Source of the DNA: 2-02-FULL-66-22 sp964576535
Lineage (GTDB): Bacteria > Methylomirabilota > Methylomirabilia > Methylomirabilales > 2-02-FULL-66-22
Length of the DNA stretch: 33,050 nt
Direction: 5' to 3'
Assembly: GCA_964576535.1 (NCBI GenBank)
Contig: CAZNWB010000035.1
Span: forward strand, 1-33,050
Shown here: positions 31,422 to 33,050 of the stretch, piece by piece
How positions within the stretch are numbered: the first letter of the stretch is position 1
How the letters are laid out: the number at the start of each line of letters is the position of its first letter
Position numbers and translations under genes: made by a program
The notes under the pieces: generated by a model
What the model was told of the DNA's origin: nothing
The model's database searches: none
What the model saw: the letters and a program-made list of their open reading frames with translations, nothing else

Positions 31422-32218
31422 GGGTGGGTCGCGTACGCTACATCAACTGCGAGCCCGTGTACTACGCGCTGGAGCACGGGATCGTCCCGGCCGACTGCGA
31501 GATCCACGACGGGACACCGGCCGAGCTCAACGAGCGGTTGCGCGTCGGCGACCTGGACGTCTCGGTCATCTCGGTGATGGAGGCGGTGCTCCGCCCCGAG
31601 GCCTACCGCCTGTTGCCCGACCTGGCCATCGCCTGCGACGGGGCCGTGGAGAGCGTGCTTTTGGCCAGCGAGCGTCCGGTGGAAGCGCTGGACGGGCTGC
31701 CCGTCGCCCTCAGCCCCCACTCCCTCACGTCGGTGTACCTGGTCAGGCTTCTCCTGGAGAAAGCCTATGGCGTCCGGCCCCGCTACCTCGCGGACGCTGG
31801 CGCCGCCGGCGCGGTGGGGCATCTGCTGATCGGCGACGAGGCGCTGCGCCTGGGCCCCCGCTCTGCACACCTGCTGGACCTGGGCAAGGCATGGCACGCG
31901 CTCACGGGCCTTCCCTTCGTCTTCGCGGTGTGGGCGGCGCGACGCGCGGTGTGGGCCGCGGCCCCGGATGAGGTCCGGACGATCCACCGAGCGCTTCTCA
32001 CGGCCAAGGCCTACACCCGGGACCACCCGGAGGCGATGGTCGCCCTGGCCTGCGAGCGGACCGGACTGACGCCGGAGGCGTGCCGGCGCTACCTGCAGGA
32101 ACGGCTCTCCTTCGATCTGAGCCCGCGACACCGGGAAGGGCTCCGCACGTTCCTCCAGATGCTGGTGGACGCCGGCGAGCTGCCGGCCGTGCCCACCCTG
32201 ACCTTCATCCCTGCGTGA
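31412..32218 (+). CDS. mqnA: Chorismate dehydratase MqnA (futalosine pathway)
   Basis: Converts chorismate to 3-enolpyruvyl-benzoate, the first committed step of the futalosine route to menaquinone; cytosolic, with a periplasmic-binding-protein-like fold. 268 residues. Signatures: RLRVGRVRYINCEPVYYALE at the start, GTPAELNERLRVGDLDVSVISVMEA, ESVLLASERPVE, HSLTSVYLVRLLL, GDEALRLG and LDLGKAWHALTGLPFVFAVWAAR. The ATG at 31412 lies inside the last codons of the deaminase gene (10-bp overlap) with GAGGGGG upstream. mqnB, mqnC, mqnD and mqnE are not in the window. Confidence 0.95.
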   Translation: MRLRVGRVRYINCEPVYYALEHGIVPADCEIHDGTPAELNERLRVGDLDVSVISVMEAVLRPEAYRLLPDLAIACDGAVESVLLASERPVEALDGLPVALSPHSLTSVYLVRLLLEKAYGVRPRYLADAGAAGAVGHLLIGDEALRLGPRSAHLLDLGKAWHALTGLPFVFAVWAARRAVWAAAPDEVRTIHRALLTAKAYTRDHPEAMVALACERTGLTPEACRRYLQERLSFDLSPRHREGLRTFLQMLVDAGELPAVPTLTFIPA

Positions 32219-32236
32219 CCTGGGCGAGACGATCCG

Positions 32237-33049
32237 ATGGCCGGACCCCGTTTCTCGTTCCTGCACATCTCGGACCTCCACATCCTGGAGGATGAGATCC
32301 GCCGGCAACACGGCGCGGACACGGGGGCCATCCTGCGGCAGGCGGTTCCCCTGATGAATGCCCTCCGGCCGGAATTCATCGTCGCCAGCGGGGACCTGAT
32401 CAGCGACGAATCCGAGGAATCCTATGGGCGCCTGCAGAGGCTCCTGCAGCCGGTAAAGGCGCCGATTCACTTCATGATGGGAAACCATGACGATCGGGCG
32501 GCCTTCCGCCGGGTGTTCCGCCCGGACGAGCCGCCGACCGCCGAGCCGGTCTGCGAGGCCTTCGAGGTGGGCGGGGTGCGATTCCTCCTGCTGGACTCCG
32601 TGCTGCCCGGCAAGGTGGAAGGGGAGCTGTCCACCGGCCAGCTGACCTGGCTGGAGCGGGAACTGGCGGCCGGCCCCGAACGGCCGACCTGGATCTTCCT
32701 GCATCACCAGCCGTTGCCGATCTACGTTCGCTGGTTGGATGTCTTGGGCCTCCTGAACCAGGAGGAGTTTCTGGCCGTCCTGGCGCGGCATCCCCAGGTC
32801 CGGGTTGTGGGCTACGGCCACGTGCACCAGGTGCGGCGCTGGCGCTATCGCGGGGTCGCGTTCCTCAGCGTTCCGGCCTTGGCCTTCCAGTTCTCGCCGG
32901 TCAGCCAGGAGGCGGTCATCACGCTGGACACGCCGGGTTTCCGGCGGTTCGAGGTCGTGGACGGCGAGCGCCGATCCTGGCTGCACTACCTGGACGGCCG
33001 GGTCATCCCAGAGCCTTCGCCGAACGCCATCCCCGTCTACGTCCGCTGA
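32237..33049 (+). CDS. Calcineurin-like metallophosphoesterase
   Basis: 270 residues of the binuclear metallophosphoesterase family, closest in pattern to CpdA-type cyclic nucleotide phosphodiesterases. The metal ligands are in order: DLH (D13, H15 in LHISDLHI), SGDLI, GNHD (HFMMGNHDDRAAF), HHQP (IFLHHQPLP) and GHVH (VVGYGHVHQV). No signal peptide, so it is probably cytosolic. The gene starts 18 bp after mqnA, likely in the same transcript, but a role in menaquinone synthesis is not implied. The start ATG at 32237 has only a weak ribosome binding site. Substrate unknown; the stop is complete at the window edge. Confidence 0.85.
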   Translation: MAGPRFSFLHISDLHILEDEIRRQHGADTGAILRQAVPLMNALRPEFIVASGDLISDESEESYGRLQRLLQPVKAPIHFMMGNHDDRAAFRRVFRPDEPPTAEPVCEAFEVGGVRFLLLDSVLPGKVEGELSTGQLTWLERELAAGPERPTWIFLHHQPLPIYVRWLDVLGLLNQEEFLAVLARHPQVRVVGYGHVHQVRRWRYRGVAFLSVPALAFQFSPVSQEAVITLDTPGFRRFEVVDGERRSWLHYLDGRVIPEPSPNAIPVYVR

Positions 33050-33050
33050 G

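Overview
The window is GC-rich bacterial chromosome, 33 kb, almost fully coding, with short gaps and one 22-base run of N at 16614-16635, so it comes from a scaffolded assembly. Its makeup suggests a free-living, GC-rich, non-model bacterium: futalosine-type menaquinone genes, the MEP isoprenoid pathway, RemA/YicC/Gmk/RpoZ, a KimA/TrkA potassium cluster, and a guanylyltransferase fused to a decayed phosphomutase. Methylomirabilota (NC10/Rokubacteria) or a deltaproteobacterial relative would fit, but this is an impression from gene content, not a phylogenetic result. No rRNA, tRNA, CRISPR array, transposase or phage gene was seen.

Layout. 1-4606 (minus): a four-gene potassium cluster, two TrkA-type RCK proteins followed by two KimA-like APC permeases, the last cut by the window edge; its leader holds two mutually exclusive hairpins. 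4786-6113 (minus): a three-gene operon led by a small heavy-metal-associated (HMA) protein whose second metal-binding cysteine is encoded by an in-frame TGA followed by a plausible bacterial SECIS hairpin, that is, a predicted selenoprotein. 6277-8608 (minus): groES-groEL with a CIRCE operator, promoter and strong terminator. 8821-9966 (plus): alr. 10063-10740 (minus): an RlpA-like lipoprotein. 11049-16582 (plus): sugar nucleotide and central carbon genes (guanylyltransferase/pseudo-phosphomutase fusion, phosphoglucomutase, enolase). 16709-24980 (plus): ftsB-like gene, a receiver-GGDEF protein, dxr, rseP, ispG, a DUF4337 protein, proS and a VanZ-like gene. 25072-25380 (minus): an FmdB-type zinc ribbon gene. 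25552-29945 (plus): yicC, remA, gmk, rpoZ, a stand-alone MoeA N-terminal domain, mobB, mobA. 30150-33049 (plus): aminofutalosine deaminase-like gene, mqnA and a metallophosphoesterase.

Themes. Dxr and IspG act in the MEP isoprenoid pathway and MqnA plus the deaminase in menaquinone synthesis. The molybdenum cofactor genes follow the nucleotide/RNA polymerase gene cluster almost without a gap. Potassium import, the HMA operon and groESL all read leftward from sigma70-like promoters.

The most notable signals are (1) the CxxU HMA selenoprotein; (2) eight intergenic arrays made of diverged 7-bp or 8-bp units, most arranged as inverted pairs; (3) a 117-bp MITE-like element with 15-bp terminal inverted repeats inserted directly after the remA stop codon and overlapping the first possible gmk start; (4) a phosphomutase domain fused to the guanylyltransferase that has lost its catalytic and metal motifs beside an intact mutase; and (5) the RCK-RCK-KimA-KimA potassium cluster with its leader structure.
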